Shown: positions 33,264-41,839, counted from the stretch's first letter. The stretch is DNA of 52,315 nucleotides from JAIXRY01 sp031972855 (GCA_031972855.1 DALYDY010000005.1:1-52315); one strand, 5' to 3'. Notes: generated by a model from the sequence alone, not told the origin. A program made the numbers and translations.

Positions 33264-34919
33264 ATGGCCTATCTTCTATTTCCTGGTAGACACCTTCTTA
33301 ATACAAAATTCCAAGAGACCTATTTATGGGACATTCTTCGTTTGCCAGTAGGTAAGCTTGATCTTGTTGGGCAGACATCAATTTCTTCAGAAGAAAGAAT
33401 TACTCACATAATATTTGCGGTTACATCTTCCAATCAATCCAATTCCCGTTACAATCCAATTCCATTTTTTGAAAGAGCAATTACTCTTGACCGCTTTGCC
33501 CATCAATACAAAGAAGCTCTCGATATTAGTTATCAGATAATAGGTATACCTCATTTTAATCCTACAGATAATTTTGCTTCATATATATTAAAAGAATTAC
33601 AAGAACAAGAAGAAGATATAGTTCGTCTCGATCCTTCAAATACTATTGTACTATGTTCAACTCATGCTTTGATTAAACAATATAAAGATTTGGGATTTGC
33701 AATTCTTCCTGCAGAGTATGATCTTGAAAAGAATGAATACACAAAAGAGACTCCAATTAGTACTCTAAAAAAATTCGTAAATATTGGTGAAAATTGGAAA
33801 CAAGATAATACACTGACTGATTTTATGTCCAAAGCAACAAGAGAAGTTTGGACTGATTTCCCAACAATTCCAAGAAATATTTTACGTTTGTGGAATGACC
33901 CACTTCTAACAGAGAGCGGTAGTCTTACTATTGATAGAAATTATAGTACTTATGCAATAGGTATGGGTCATCAAGTATTGCTTGATATGAAGTATAAAGA
34001 TATTAAAGGTGCTGTTAAGTCAGGGAAGATTGTTGATGAAGGTTGTGCTGATGGCGCTCTCATGGTGCGTTTGGCGGAAGATTTTCCTGATTCTGATATT
34101 GTAGGTATTGAACTTACTACAGAATTTACAGCACGTTGTCAGGAGCGTTTGCGAGCTGGAGAATTTGGCGGTACTTATGTACACTTTCATCAACGCAATC
34201 TGCTCGAGCCTATTTTTGATGAAAATAGTATAGATACAACTATTTGTAATTCTACAACGCATGAATTATGGTCATACGGTAACAAAGAAGAAAGTCTTAT
34301 TGGATATCTAAAAAATAAATACACTCAATTGCGTAAAGGGGGACGAATAGTTATTCGTGATGTTGTAGGTCCTGAAAATAAAGATCAAGAAGTTTATGTA
34401 TCTTTAAATAGAGAAGACGGTTCAAATGATGATGTTTTGAAAGATTGTAGTAGTCATCAAGAATTACAAAATCATATTACTAATCTTTCAACATATGGAA
34501 GATTTGTTAGATTCGCACAAGACTATCTTATAGATATGAGAAATGATGGACGTAGAGGAGAAGATACAAAAATCTCTTTTAGAGAAGAAGAAATTGATGG
34601 TAAAAAATACATAGTTACTACATTGAAAAATATAGTTGAATTTATGACCAAAAAAGATTATGTCGATAATTGGCGAAGTGAACTTAATGAAGAGTTCGCA
34701 TATTGGAGTTTTAGTGACTGGAAAAAAGCACTAAGCAATCACGGATTTAAAGTTATAGAAAATCCAAATGAAAAAGAAGGAGTCTCTGTGAGTTATAGAA
34801 ATGATTGGATTGTAAAGAATCGCTGGGAAGGTAAGGTTGAACTTTTTAAAAATAAAAATGGAGAACTTATACTTTTGGAATATCCTCCAACACACATGGT
34901 ATTAGTTGCCGAAAAATAA
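33264..34919 (+). CDS. Methyltransferase with an N-terminal nucleotidyltransferase-like domain
   Basis: 551 residues. The C-terminal two thirds contain a class I SAM-dependent methyltransferase: motif I KIVDEGCADGALMVRLAEDF (about 255-270), the acidic end IVGIEL, TTICNSTTHELW and GGRIVIRDVVGP. The N-terminal 190 residues resemble NMN adenylyltransferase-type (NadM-like) nucleotidyltransferases: an opening LLFPGRH strand, THIIFAVTSS, NPIPFFERAITL, GIPHF and a late strand LCSTHALIKQYKDLGF. The catalytic HxGH motif is not clear, so that domain may only bind nucleotide. The ATG at 33264 is chosen because the frame upstream crosses the prs stop and terminator. The substrate is unknown; the position suggests a link to NAD or nucleotides. 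Confidence 0.68.
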   Translation: MAYLLFPGRHLLNTKFQETYLWDILRLPVGKLDLVGQTSISSEERITHIIFAVTSSNQSNSRYNPIPFFERAITLDRFAHQYKEALDISYQIIGIPHFNPTDNFASYILKELQEQEEDIVRLDPSNTIVLCSTHALIKQYKDLGFAILPAEYDLEKNEYTKETPISTLKKFVNIGENWKQDNTLTDFMSKATREVWTDFPTIPRNILRLWNDPLLTESGSLTIDRNYSTYAIGMGHQVLLDMKYKDIKGAVKSGKIVDEGCADGALMVRLAEDFPDSDIVGIELTTEFTARCQERLRAGEFGGTYVHFHQRNLLEPIFDENSIDTTICNSTTHELWSYGNKEESLIGYLKNKYTQLRKGGRIVIRDVVGPENKDQEVYVSLNREDGSNDDVLKDCSSHQELQNHITNLSTYGRFVRFAQDYLIDMRNDGRRGEDTKISFREEEIDGKKYIVTTLKNIVEFMTKKDYVDNWRSELNEEFAYWSFSDWKKALSNHGFKVIENPNEKEGVSVSYRNDWIVKNRWEGKVELFKNKNGELILLEYPPTHMVLVAEK

Positions 34920-34931
34920 ATTATGTATAAA

Positions 34932-34964
34932 AAAATCCCCTCAGTATGTCGAGGGGATTTTGTC
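34932..34964. terminator. Bidirectional terminator
   Basis: AAAATCCCCTC pairs with GAGGGGATTTT around AGTATGTC, between the convergent methyltransferase and dehydrogenase genes. Confidence 0.8.
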
Positions 34965-34967
34965 CAC

Positions 34968-36086
34968 CTATTTAAGAACAGGAGACATGGCAAAACTTTT
35001 AGATATACCAGAAATGTATGTTCCAATACGATCAGTCTCTGTTACTAAAGGGTTTTTAAAATATTCTGCTACAGCATAATTGATTGCGTCGCCTTGGTCT
35101 TTATATCCCATATGGTTAAGCATCATTGCTCCAGAAAGGATTAAAGCTATTGGACTGGCAATATTCTTACCAGTAATACTTGGTGCGGTGCCGTGTGTTG
35201 CTTCAAAAATAGAGAATGTATTACCTGAGTTTACACCAGGGCAATATTGAACACCACCAATTAGTCCTGCCGCCAAACTGCTTAAAATATCACCGTACAA
35301 ATTTTCTGTAACGATAATATCGAAGCGCTCAGGGTTGGTGACCATAGTTTGAGCAACATCATCGATATGCATGCTTTCAAGTGTAAGTTTTGAATCCACA
35401 CTTCTCTCATTGTTAAATATTTGCTCACATACTCTTACAAAAAGACCGTCAGTCTCTTTCATAATATTTGCTTTTGCAACTACTGTGATTTTTTTTCGGC
35501 CGTTTTCTTCCGCAAACAAGATTGCTTTACGCATTAGGCGATGAGTATTTTTAAATGAAATTAATTTTAAGCCCACAGCCGTTTTTGTCGGGTCAAAATA
35601 AGTATTTACTCTTTCATTAACAAATTTAATAATATCGTTAGTACGACTATGTTCTGGCCCATATTCGAATCCTGCGTACAAGTCCTCCATGTTTTCCCGG
35701 AAGATTATCATATCAATCTTACTAGGATCTTTGAGATTGCTCGGCATACCCTCCATATATTTTATAGGGCGGATACAAGCAAATTGTTCGAGTAAATTAC
35801 GCAATTGTACATTTACTGAACGGTAGCCTGTACCTTCAGGTGTGTTAGCTGGACCTTTGATTGCAACATTGAAATTTTCTTCATCGTGATGAAGGAGTAC
35901 TTTCATTGTTGCGTCAGGAAGGGGGCTTCCATGTTTGGCAAGCGCTTGCTCACCAATATCAAGATCAATCCATTCAATCACAGCTACTTTTTCCATAGCA
36001 GCTTCGATAACTTTTTTTGTTGCGGCCATAATCTCGTCCGAGATGCCATCACCGTTTAAAACGGGAATCTTTATTTTTTTCTTCAT
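34968..36086 (-). CDS. Isocitrate dehydrogenase-like beta-decarboxylating dehydrogenase
   Basis: 372 residues. The family landmarks are PVLNGDGISDEI at the N-terminus, GTGYRSVNVQLRNLLEQFACIRPIKY (the SxNxxLR substrate loop of isocitrate dehydrogenase), DMIIFRENMEDLYAGFEY, TVVAKANIMKETDGLF and the metal Asp block DDVAQTMVTNPERFDIIVTENLYGDILSS. In the cofactor loop HGTAPSITGKNIASP the Lys-Tyr pair of NADP-specific enzymes is replaced by Ser-Ile, which suggests NAD as cofactor. The reaction would be isocitrate to 2-oxoglutarate. No other TCA-cycle gene is nearby, and such reduced genomes often lack the cycle. It has its own promoter at 36112-36140. Confidence 0.85.
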   Translation of the reverse strand: MKKKIKIPVLNGDGISDEIMAATKKVIEAAMEKVAVIEWIDLDIGEQALAKHGSPLPDATMKVLLHHDEENFNVAIKGPANTPEGTGYRSVNVQLRNLLEQFACIRPIKYMEGMPSNLKDPSKIDMIIFRENMEDLYAGFEYGPEHSRTNDIIKFVNERVNTYFDPTKTAVGLKLISFKNTHRLMRKAILFAEENGRKKITVVAKANIMKETDGLFVRVCEQIFNNERSVDSKLTLESMHIDDVAQTMVTNPERFDIIVTENLYGDILSSLAAGLIGGVQYCPGVNSGNTFSIFEATHGTAPSITGKNIASPIALILSGAMMLNHMGYKDQGDAINYAVAEYFKNPLVTETDRIGTYISGISKSFAMSPVLK

Positions 36087-36111
36087 CTTTATTGGGTTTT
36101 TAGTTTGTTAT

Positions 36112-36140
36112 ATTATAGCACTTATATATTATATAGTCAA
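36112..36140 (-). promoter_or_regulatory. Promoter of the dehydrogenase gene
   Basis: Minus-strand TTGACT (36140-36135), 17 nt, TATAAT (36117-36112), about 25 nt before the start codon. Confidence 0.7.
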
Positions 36141-36179
36141 TAACTAAAAAACCTCATAAAATATGGGTTTTTTAGTTAT
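36140..36179. terminator. Symmetric terminator of the ftsK-recA operon
   Basis: ATAACTAAAAAACC pairs with GGTTTTTTAGTTAT; the symmetry extends beyond the T-tract. It terminates the minus-strand operon and abuts the -35 of the dehydrogenase promoter. Confidence 0.75.
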
Positions 36180-36195
36180 CACTTTCTTAATTTTT

Positions 36196-36870
36196 TTAAG
36201 CAGTTTGGTCTTCGTTTGATATTTCTTTTTTTAACTCCTCTTTTGTCATTACACCTTTTGTAATTTCTTTAGTGATTTTTTCATCTGCTTCTTGTTCGAG
36301 TTCTGTATCTGAAGGTATATCTTGACCCATTAAATAAGAATAATTATATTCACTACGCTCTGGTTCTGTTTTGAATAATCTTCTAAGTAAACCTCTAAAA
36401 CCGCGCTGTTTTTTATTTTCAGGAATTGTTTTCAAATTATCTTTTCCAGCAACTCCACCATATACTGTTTGGTCTATATCTCTTGTTTGAAAAGGAATAT
36501 CTGACCAAGTTCTATCTTTATAGTGCTGATTCATTGATTCGTGTTTTCTAAATTCTTCAGCATCGTGTTGTTCATAGGCTTTTCCAATAGCATCACGTAG
36601 TCCTTTTGTATCTGGTTCTATATTATATTCTTGATATCTTTCGGCAATTTCTTCATCAGTTAGTTCTCTGTATGAATCTGCCTCTGGTCCTTTGTATTCG
36701 CTTTCAACATCTTCAGCTATCTCTTTTTTATTATCAATAGTATCTTCAATAGAAGGTGATAGGTCTGCTACTTCTTTTTTATTTTTTCCATCTACAGCGT
36801 CTTCATATCTATCAAAGTTGTCTGGATTGTTTGGGTTAACTCCTTTTATAAAATGTTCTTCTTTTTTCAT
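36196..36870 (-). CDS. Hypothetical charged protein, 224 aa
   Basis: Unrecognised. The sequence is highly hydrophilic and acidic with many Glu, Asp and Lys residues and almost no hydrophobic core before residue 60; much of it is likely disordered or loosely helical. RELTDEEIAERYQEYNIEPDTKGLRDAIGKAYEQHDAEEFRKHE is the most structured part. A basic segment (KKQRGFRGLLRRLFKTEPERSEY) could bind nucleic acid or membrane. It is the last gene of the ftsK-Ig-recA operon, 23 nt after recA; a function in DNA handling would be guesswork. Confidence 0.65.
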   Translation of the reverse strand: MKKEEHFIKGVNPNNPDNFDRYEDAVDGKNKKEVADLSPSIEDTIDNKKEIAEDVESEYKGPEADSYRELTDEEIAERYQEYNIEPDTKGLRDAIGKAYEQHDAEEFRKHESMNQHYKDRTWSDIPFQTRDIDQTVYGGVAGKDNLKTIPENKKQRGFRGLLRRLFKTEPERSEYNYSYLMGQDIPSDTELEQEADEKITKEITKGVMTKEELKKEISNEDQTA

Positions 36871-36893
36871 AAAAATTTAAATTAAGTAAATAA

Positions 36894-38042
36894 TTACTCA
36901 CCACTTGATTCCATTACAACCTCTTTCATACGTGTGCGAACATTTTTCAAAATTTCATCACGAAGTTTTGGATTTTCTTTCATAAATGTGCGAGTTGCAT
37001 CATATCCACGTCCAAGCTTCACTTCTTTTTGTGTCTCAAATGATTCTTCTGTAGATTCTGTTTTTTCAGTCTTAGATTTCTTTCCAGATTCTTTTGGAAT
37101 AACTTTTATATCTTCATCTGGACGAGTGTATGTATAGCTCACACCTCCAGCTTTTGAAATAATTCCAAGCTTTTCTCCAAGAGCAATAAGTTCACCTTCA
37201 AGTGATATTCCTTCGCCATAAATAATATCAAATTCTGTTTGTTTGAATGGGGCAGCGACTTTATTCTTTACAACTTTTACACGAGTACGGCTTCCTACAA
37301 CCTCTTCACCTTTTTTGATCTGTGCAATACGACGGATATCTAGACGGATAGAAGTATAGAATTTAAGAGCTTTTCCTCCTGGAGTTGTTTCTGGATTACC
37401 AAACATAACACCGATTTGCATACGGATTTGGTTGATGAAGATAACAACAGTGTTCGAACGAGCAACAATAGCTGTCAATTTGCGTAGAGCTTGTGACATA
37501 AGACGAGCTTGTTTACCCACATGTTGAGCACCCATATCTCCTTCAATTTCATCTTTTGGAGTAAGAGCTGCAACAGAGTCTATAACTACAACATCAATTT
37601 TTCCAGAACGAACAAGACTTTCTGTGATTTCAAGTCCTTGTTCTCCTGTGTCTGGTTGTGAAATAAGGAGGTCATTAATCTTTACTCCAAGATTCTTTGC
37701 GTATTCAGGATCCATTGCATGTTCAGCATCTATATAAGCACACACTCCACCTTTCTTTTGTGCTTCTGCAACAATATGTAGAGCAAGAGTACTCTTACCA
37801 GAAGATTCTGGTCCATATATCTCAATCATTCTTCCACGTGGCATTCCTCCCACTCCAAGAGCAATATCAAGACCAATTGATCCTGTAGGAATAACGTCAA
37901 CATTAACTTTTGGTGTTTGACCAAGTTTCATGATTGCTCCTTCACCAAATTTTGTTTGTATCGAACGAATAGTATCTTCAATTCCAGCAGTTCCTACTGC
38001 TTCTTTCATTACTTTTACTTTTGTAGATTTTTTTAGTGCCAT
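36894..38042 (-). CDS. recA: Recombinase RecA
   Basis: 382 residues. Walker A is GPESSGKST (77-84), Walker B VVIDSVAAL, and loop regions include QALRKLTAIVARSNTVVIFINQIRMQIGVMFGNPETTPGGKALKFY. The N-terminus is FGEGAIMKLG. RecA forms the strand-exchange filament and triggers SOS where LexA exists; recO and ssb elsewhere in the window are its partners. The C-terminal tail contains a Lys/Ser/Thr-rich stretch. Third gene of the operon with ftsK; start 11 nt after the Ig-like gene. No LexA box was recognised. Confidence 0.98.
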   Translation of the reverse strand: MALKKSTKVKVMKEAVGTAGIEDTIRSIQTKFGEGAIMKLGQTPKVNVDVIPTGSIGLDIALGVGGMPRGRMIEIYGPESSGKSTLALHIVAEAQKKGGVCAYIDAEHAMDPEYAKNLGVKINDLLISQPDTGEQGLEITESLVRSGKIDVVVIDSVAALTPKDEIEGDMGAQHVGKQARLMSQALRKLTAIVARSNTVVIFINQIRMQIGVMFGNPETTPGGKALKFYTSIRLDIRRIAQIKKGEEVVGSRTRVKVVKNKVAAPFKQTEFDIIYGEGISLEGELIALGEKLGIISKAGGVSYTYTRPDEDIKVIPKESGKKSKTEKTESTEESFETQKEVKLGRGYDATRTFMKENPKLRDEILKNVRTRMKEVVMESSGE

Positions 38043-38053
38043 ATAGGTATTTA

Positions 38054-38494
38054 TTAATTAATATTTTGTACTTCACTTAAATTTGGAGGACTATCCAGTG
38101 AGTGAATATTTTTACTGTCGTTTATTCCTATTGGGGGAGATGTAGATTCTTTTTCTACTAGTAGTTGATATATTTTTTTATTTGATTTACCAAATTTATC
38201 GTAAGCTTCCACTGTCACTACTGTATATCCAGGAGGTAGACCTATAGCTGTTTTCCAATTTCCTTTTTGGTCTATAGGAATAGGGTTATTATTTATATAT
38301 AGTTCCTTTGTGTTTTTTGTTGTTCCAGATAGATTAAATGTGTCTGATATTGTTATTCCATTTTGTAAATCATTAGATGAGAATCGAGCACCTTCCATAA
38401 TTGGCAAAAATCTAGATACAGAAAATACAACTATTACAGCAAATAGTGCTGTAAAAGCTCTTTTCTCTATTGTTAGATTTTTCCAAGTTTTCAT
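38054..38494 (-). CDS. Membrane-anchored Ig-like domain protein
   Basis: 146 residues. One transmembrane helix near the N-terminus (AFTALFAVIVVFSVSRFLPI), then an Ig-like beta domain (about 50-120: NGITISDTFNLSGTTKNTKELYINNNPIPIDQKGNWKTAIGLPPGYTVVTVEAYDKFG) of the glucodextranase-B/Big type, and a Ser/Pro/Asn-rich tail. It is probably exposed outside the membrane. The ATG at 38494 lies 1 nt after the ftsK stop, so an upstream frame extension inside ftsK is rejected. Members with this small layout sit between ftsK and recA here; its role is unknown. Confidence 0.7.
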   Translation of the reverse strand: MKTWKNLTIEKRAFTALFAVIVVFSVSRFLPIMEGARFSSNDLQNGITISDTFNLSGTTKNTKELYINNNPIPIDQKGNWKTAIGLPPGYTVVTVEAYDKFGKSNKKIYQLLVEKESTSPPIGINDSKNIHSLDSPPNLSEVQNIN

Positions 38495-38495
38495 A

Positions 38496-40736
38496 TTATA
38501 TTTCAGTATCAGGATGTTCTTCGTTTCCTCGACCACCAATAACTTCACGAGGTTTAGCTCCATTTCCAGGACCTACAATACCTCTTTCTTCTAGAATATC
38601 TATCAATCTAGCCGCACGAGCATATCCAATAGATAGTTTTCTCTGTAGGAATGAAGTAGAAGCTTTTCCGCTTTCAATAACTATTTGTTTAGCTGTTTCG
38701 TACAAATCATCGTCATCGTTATCTCCTTCGATACTACTTTCGAATATTGATTTGTCACTACTTATGTTTGTTCCAGATATATCTATAAGTTCAGGAATTT
38801 CGTCTGCATATGCTTCACTTAGATATTTCACAACCTTCTTAACTTCTTCTTCTGTAATATATGCAGATTGAAGACGATTTGGTTGGCCTTCACCACCAGA
38901 ATAAAGCATATCTCCAGCTCCTAGGAGTTTTTCGGCACCAACAGTATCAAGAATTGTACGAGAGTCGATACCTGTAGGTACACGGAGAGCAATACGAGTT
39001 GGAACGTTTGCTTTAATAAGACCTGTAATAACGTTAACTTCAGGTCTTTGAGTAGAGAGAATAAGGTGAATACCAACAGCTCGAGACATTTGAGCCAGGC
39101 GAACAATTGCAGCCTCTAGTTCTCTTGGGTAAGCTTGCATAATATCAGCCAACTCATCAATAATAATCACAATATAAGGCATCTTATCTGGACCTGTTCC
39201 TTCTATAGCATCTTTTGGAGCTTTGTAATTTTTCAAAATATTGTCGTGATATGATTCGATATCGCGGACACTTTCTGATTGAAGAATGTCATATCTTCTT
39301 TCCATCTCTTTTGCTGCCCATTTGAGAGCAAGAATAGCTTTCTTTGCGTCAATAATAACAGGAGTTAGTAAGTGAGGTATTTTGTTATAAAGTGTAAGTT
39401 CAACACGCTTAGGGTCCACCATTATTAGTTTTAGTGCGTCTGGTCCGTTTCTATACAAAAGTGAAGCAACGATAGAGTGAATAGTTACAGACTTACCAGA
39501 GCCAGTAGTTCCAGCAATTAGAGCGTGAGGAGCTTTTGCTATGTTTACATAGTGAGGTTTACCAGCAACGTCACGTCCAAGAGCAACAGTCAGTGGTTTT
39601 GGAGAAGTTCTGAATCTTTCATCAGAAAGAAGAGCGCCAAGCCCAACCATAGCTTTTGTTTTGTTTGGTATTTCGATACCCACAAGAGACTTCCCAGGGA
39701 TAGGAGCTTCAATACGAACAGGGTGGGCTGCAAGTGCTAGAGCTAGGTCATTTTGGAGACCAACAATACGAGAAAGTTTTACTCCAACAGCAGGTTTGAG
39801 AGCATAACGAGTGAATGTTGGACCAATAGTAATTTCATCCATCTCAACTTCAATACCGAAGTTTAAGAGAGTACGTTTTATTATATTTGCATTTGCTTTG
39901 ATATCACCAACATTTGCTTTTCCTTTGTCAGCCTCAAGAAGTGATAATGATGGGGGAATGTATGTTGTGTGTTTTGTAAATGAATTTTTTGGAATTTTTA
40001 AGTCACTAACATCATCAGTAAAATCAGAAATTTTTGTTTCTGTTTGTTTCTGTCTATTAGAAATTTCTTCAACAAGATTTTCTGATTTTATTTCTGGAGA
40101 CATACCCTCAACAACGCTTGGAATTTTGTTTGGATCAAAAGTTTGACCAGCAACAAATTCTTCAAACTCTTCTTTTTCATCTCTCTTCTTAAATTTATTT
40201 TTAATCCATTCGAGTAGTGGGGTAATGTGTGGGCGTCTATCAAAAAGAACAAATAGAGAACCTGTTAAGATTGCTGATAAGAAAATTACAGAAACATAAA
40301 TATCAAAAAGTTTAACAAATGGCCACAAAATAATTTCACCAACATATCCACCAGAATTTTTATTTACAATATCGAGAAGTCCTAGAGATGTTAAGAAAAA
40401 TATTGTTGCACTTGCTGTGTGAATTCTTGCAAGATTCGGCCTCTCTGGTTTTAAGAAAGAGAACCCAAGAACTGTTCCAAGTATAGGTAGTAGGAAGTAT
40501 CCATACCCAAAAAGAGAGTACAAACCTTTATATGTGTAAGTACCCACAACGCCTGCTTTTTTAAGTGCAGCTAATGTAAAAAACAAAACCAAAACGAAAG
40601 TAATTAATGCGTAAATTCCGTGTCTTGTTTCGTCTTTCAAAAAGCTTTCTTTAGGTTCATTTTGGTTATTTTTTGAACCTCTACTTTTTGTAGTTTCAGT
40701 CTCATCTTTTTTTGATTGCGTGTTCTTTTTGGCCAT
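38496..40736 (-). CDS. ftsK: DNA translocase FtsK/SpoIIIE
   Basis: 746 residues. An N-terminal membrane anchor with about four helices (GIYALITFVLVLFFTLAAL, LFGYGYFLLPILGTVLGFSFL and others), a linker of about 110 residues, the motor domain with Walker A GTTGSGKSVTIH and Walker B IVIIIDELADIM, STQRPEVNVITGLIKANVPTRIAL, and the C-terminal gamma winged helix (SFLQRKLSIGYARAARLIDILEERGIVG) that reads KOPS-type sites. It pumps chromosomal DNA at the division septum. The ATG at 40736 gives the MAKKNTQSKK start; an in-frame ATG 24 nt upstream is less likely. First gene of the minus-strand operon. Confidence 0.96.
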   Translation of the reverse strand: MAKKNTQSKKDETETTKSRGSKNNQNEPKESFLKDETRHGIYALITFVLVLFFTLAALKKAGVVGTYTYKGLYSLFGYGYFLLPILGTVLGFSFLKPERPNLARIHTASATIFFLTSLGLLDIVNKNSGGYVGEIILWPFVKLFDIYVSVIFLSAILTGSLFVLFDRRPHITPLLEWIKNKFKKRDEKEEFEEFVAGQTFDPNKIPSVVEGMSPEIKSENLVEEISNRQKQTETKISDFTDDVSDLKIPKNSFTKHTTYIPPSLSLLEADKGKANVGDIKANANIIKRTLLNFGIEVEMDEITIGPTFTRYALKPAVGVKLSRIVGLQNDLALALAAHPVRIEAPIPGKSLVGIEIPNKTKAMVGLGALLSDERFRTSPKPLTVALGRDVAGKPHYVNIAKAPHALIAGTTGSGKSVTIHSIVASLLYRNGPDALKLIMVDPKRVELTLYNKIPHLLTPVIIDAKKAILALKWAAKEMERRYDILQSESVRDIESYHDNILKNYKAPKDAIEGTGPDKMPYIVIIIDELADIMQAYPRELEAAIVRLAQMSRAVGIHLILSTQRPEVNVITGLIKANVPTRIALRVPTGIDSRTILDTVGAEKLLGAGDMLYSGGEGQPNRLQSAYITEEEVKKVVKYLSEAYADEIPELIDISGTNISSDKSIFESSIEGDNDDDDLYETAKQIVIESGKASTSFLQRKLSIGYARAARLIDILEERGIVGPGNGAKPREVIGGRGNEEHPDTEI

Positions 40737-40818
40737 AGAAATATACATATATTGTAACATGTATATATATTCAAATCATACAAAAAACCTTATAAAACAA
40801 GAATAAAATATTCGCAAG

Positions 40819-40846
40819 TTGTGTAATGTCTTTTTGAGTATATAAT
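40819..40846 (+). promoter_or_regulatory. Promoter of the winged-helix gene
   Basis: TTGTGT (40819-40824), 16 nt, TATAAT (40841-40846). Confidence 0.6.
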
Positions 40847-40854
40847 AAAGACAT
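40826..40854. promoter_or_regulatory. Candidate autoregulatory operator (ATGTCTTT / AAAGACAT)
   Basis: Perfect 8-bp inverted repeat: ATGTCTTT at 40826-40833 and AAAGACAT at 40847-40854, enclosing the -10 box. The right half site recurs in direct orientation at 40885 and 40917. The gene encodes a winged-helix protein, so autoregulation is plausible. Confidence 0.45.
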
Positions 40855-40904
40855 CAATATTTATTCACTTGTCCGATAAACTTAAAAGACATAATTACAG
40901 ACAT

Positions 40905-41702
40905 ATGGAAACCTTAAAAGACATACAAAAAAAGACTCAAGGAATAGTCGCTGCGGTCTACATGGTTTCTGATTTTATAGATGGTAAAGACCCTATAAAA
41001 ATAGAGATTAGATTATCTAGTGTTGGTTTAATAAAAGACGTATTATCTCTACAAATGTCTGATAGAGGAGAATATTACAAAAATATAATATCTGTCCGTT
41101 ATAAAATTTCTGAAATCCAGACACTCATATCTTTAGCAGAAAATCTGTGTATGGTGTCCTTGATGAATGCAAAAATTATAAATGAAGAACTTGTAAAACT
41201 TTCTAACTCCTTAGAAAATATTTTTCCAGAAGAAAATATAAAATCAAAATCTTTTATAATACCAGAATCAATTTTTAAAGAAGAGTTTGTAAAAGAAACA
41301 GTACTTACAGATCAATCTAGTTTAGGAAGAGATAATACGAGTAATTTGATAAAGAGCCATATAAATTTATCTTCATCACATGTAAGAAATTATTCTTACA
41401 ATAAAAATATTGATAACAAGAAGCAAGACAGTACATCTTATAATAATGACAATTTTGAGAATAACAAAAAGACAGAAAGTCTTCAGTTGGCAAAAGTTGA
41501 TATAAAGGACAGTAGAAAAAAAGACATATCAGACCTAATAAAAACACAAGGACATTTATCGGGAGTTAGTATAAAAGACATATCAAAAATATTCACAAAT
41601 ATAAGTGAAAAAACAATACAGAGAGAAATAACAGAAATGCTTTTAAAAGGACAAATAAAAAAGACAGGAGAAAAACGTTGGAGTAGATACTACCCTATAT
41701 AA
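40905..41702 (+). CDS. Winged-helix protein, putative DNA-binding regulator
   Basis: 265 residues from the ATG at 40905; a TTG start at 40869 would add 12. The N-terminal 100 residues are helical (METLKDIQKKTQGIVAAVYMVSDFIDGKDPIKIEIR), then a polar, Asn/Ser/Lys-rich linker, then a C-terminal winged helix (ISDLIKTQGHLSGVSIKDISKIFTNISEKTIQREITEMLLKGQIKKTGEKRWSRYYPI) like the DeoR/Fic-associated HTH. I do not know a named family for the N-terminal part. The upstream AAAGACAT repeats make it a likely local regulator. The 3' end lies inside a 52-bp perfect palindrome. The next gene is the large surface protein. Confidence 0.7.
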   Translation: METLKDIQKKTQGIVAAVYMVSDFIDGKDPIKIEIRLSSVGLIKDVLSLQMSDRGEYYKNIISVRYKISEIQTLISLAENLCMVSLMNAKIINEELVKLSNSLENIFPEENIKSKSFIIPESIFKEEFVKETVLTDQSSLGRDNTSNLIKSHINLSSSHVRNYSYNKNIDNKKQDSTSYNNDNFENNKKTESLQLAKVDIKDSRKKDISDLIKTQGHLSGVSIKDISKIFTNISEKTIQREITEMLLKGQIKKTGEKRWSRYYPI

Positions 41703-41741
41703 AAGTCGAGAGCTTAAGCTCTCGACTTTTATATAGGGTAG
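41690..41741. terminator. 52-bp perfect palindrome at the 3' end of the winged-helix gene
   Basis: Two 26-nt arms with no loop, centre AGCTT/AAGCT. The left arm encodes the last codons of the gene including the stop. The core (GTCGAGAGC with A- and T-tracts) is a rho-independent terminator; the outer CTACCCTATAT/ATATAGGGTAG symmetry is extra. Confidence 0.8.
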
Positions 41742-41781
41742 CAAGGTACTAATTACTGGTTTTTAGTCATTAGTTAGGTGT

Positions 41782-41839
41782 ATTGAGGTGACACAAAAAA
41801 TAGGACTCTTTTGAGTCCTATTTTTTGTGTCACCTCAAT
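41782..41839. terminator. Second long hairpin, 27-bp perfect arms
   Basis: Arms from ATTGAGGTGACACAAAAAAT to its complement with a TTTT loop; the core TAGGACTC/GAGTCCTA is flanked by A6 and T6. It starts 40 nt after the 52-bp palindrome. The outer flanks AGGTGT (41776) and ACACCT (41854) are also complementary. Confidence 0.75.

Noticed and set aside
41690..41839. Transposon ends or an attachment site formed by the two long palindromes
   Set aside because: No transposase or integrase is near, both have the A-tract/stem/T-tract form of terminators, and the two sequences are unrelated to each other.
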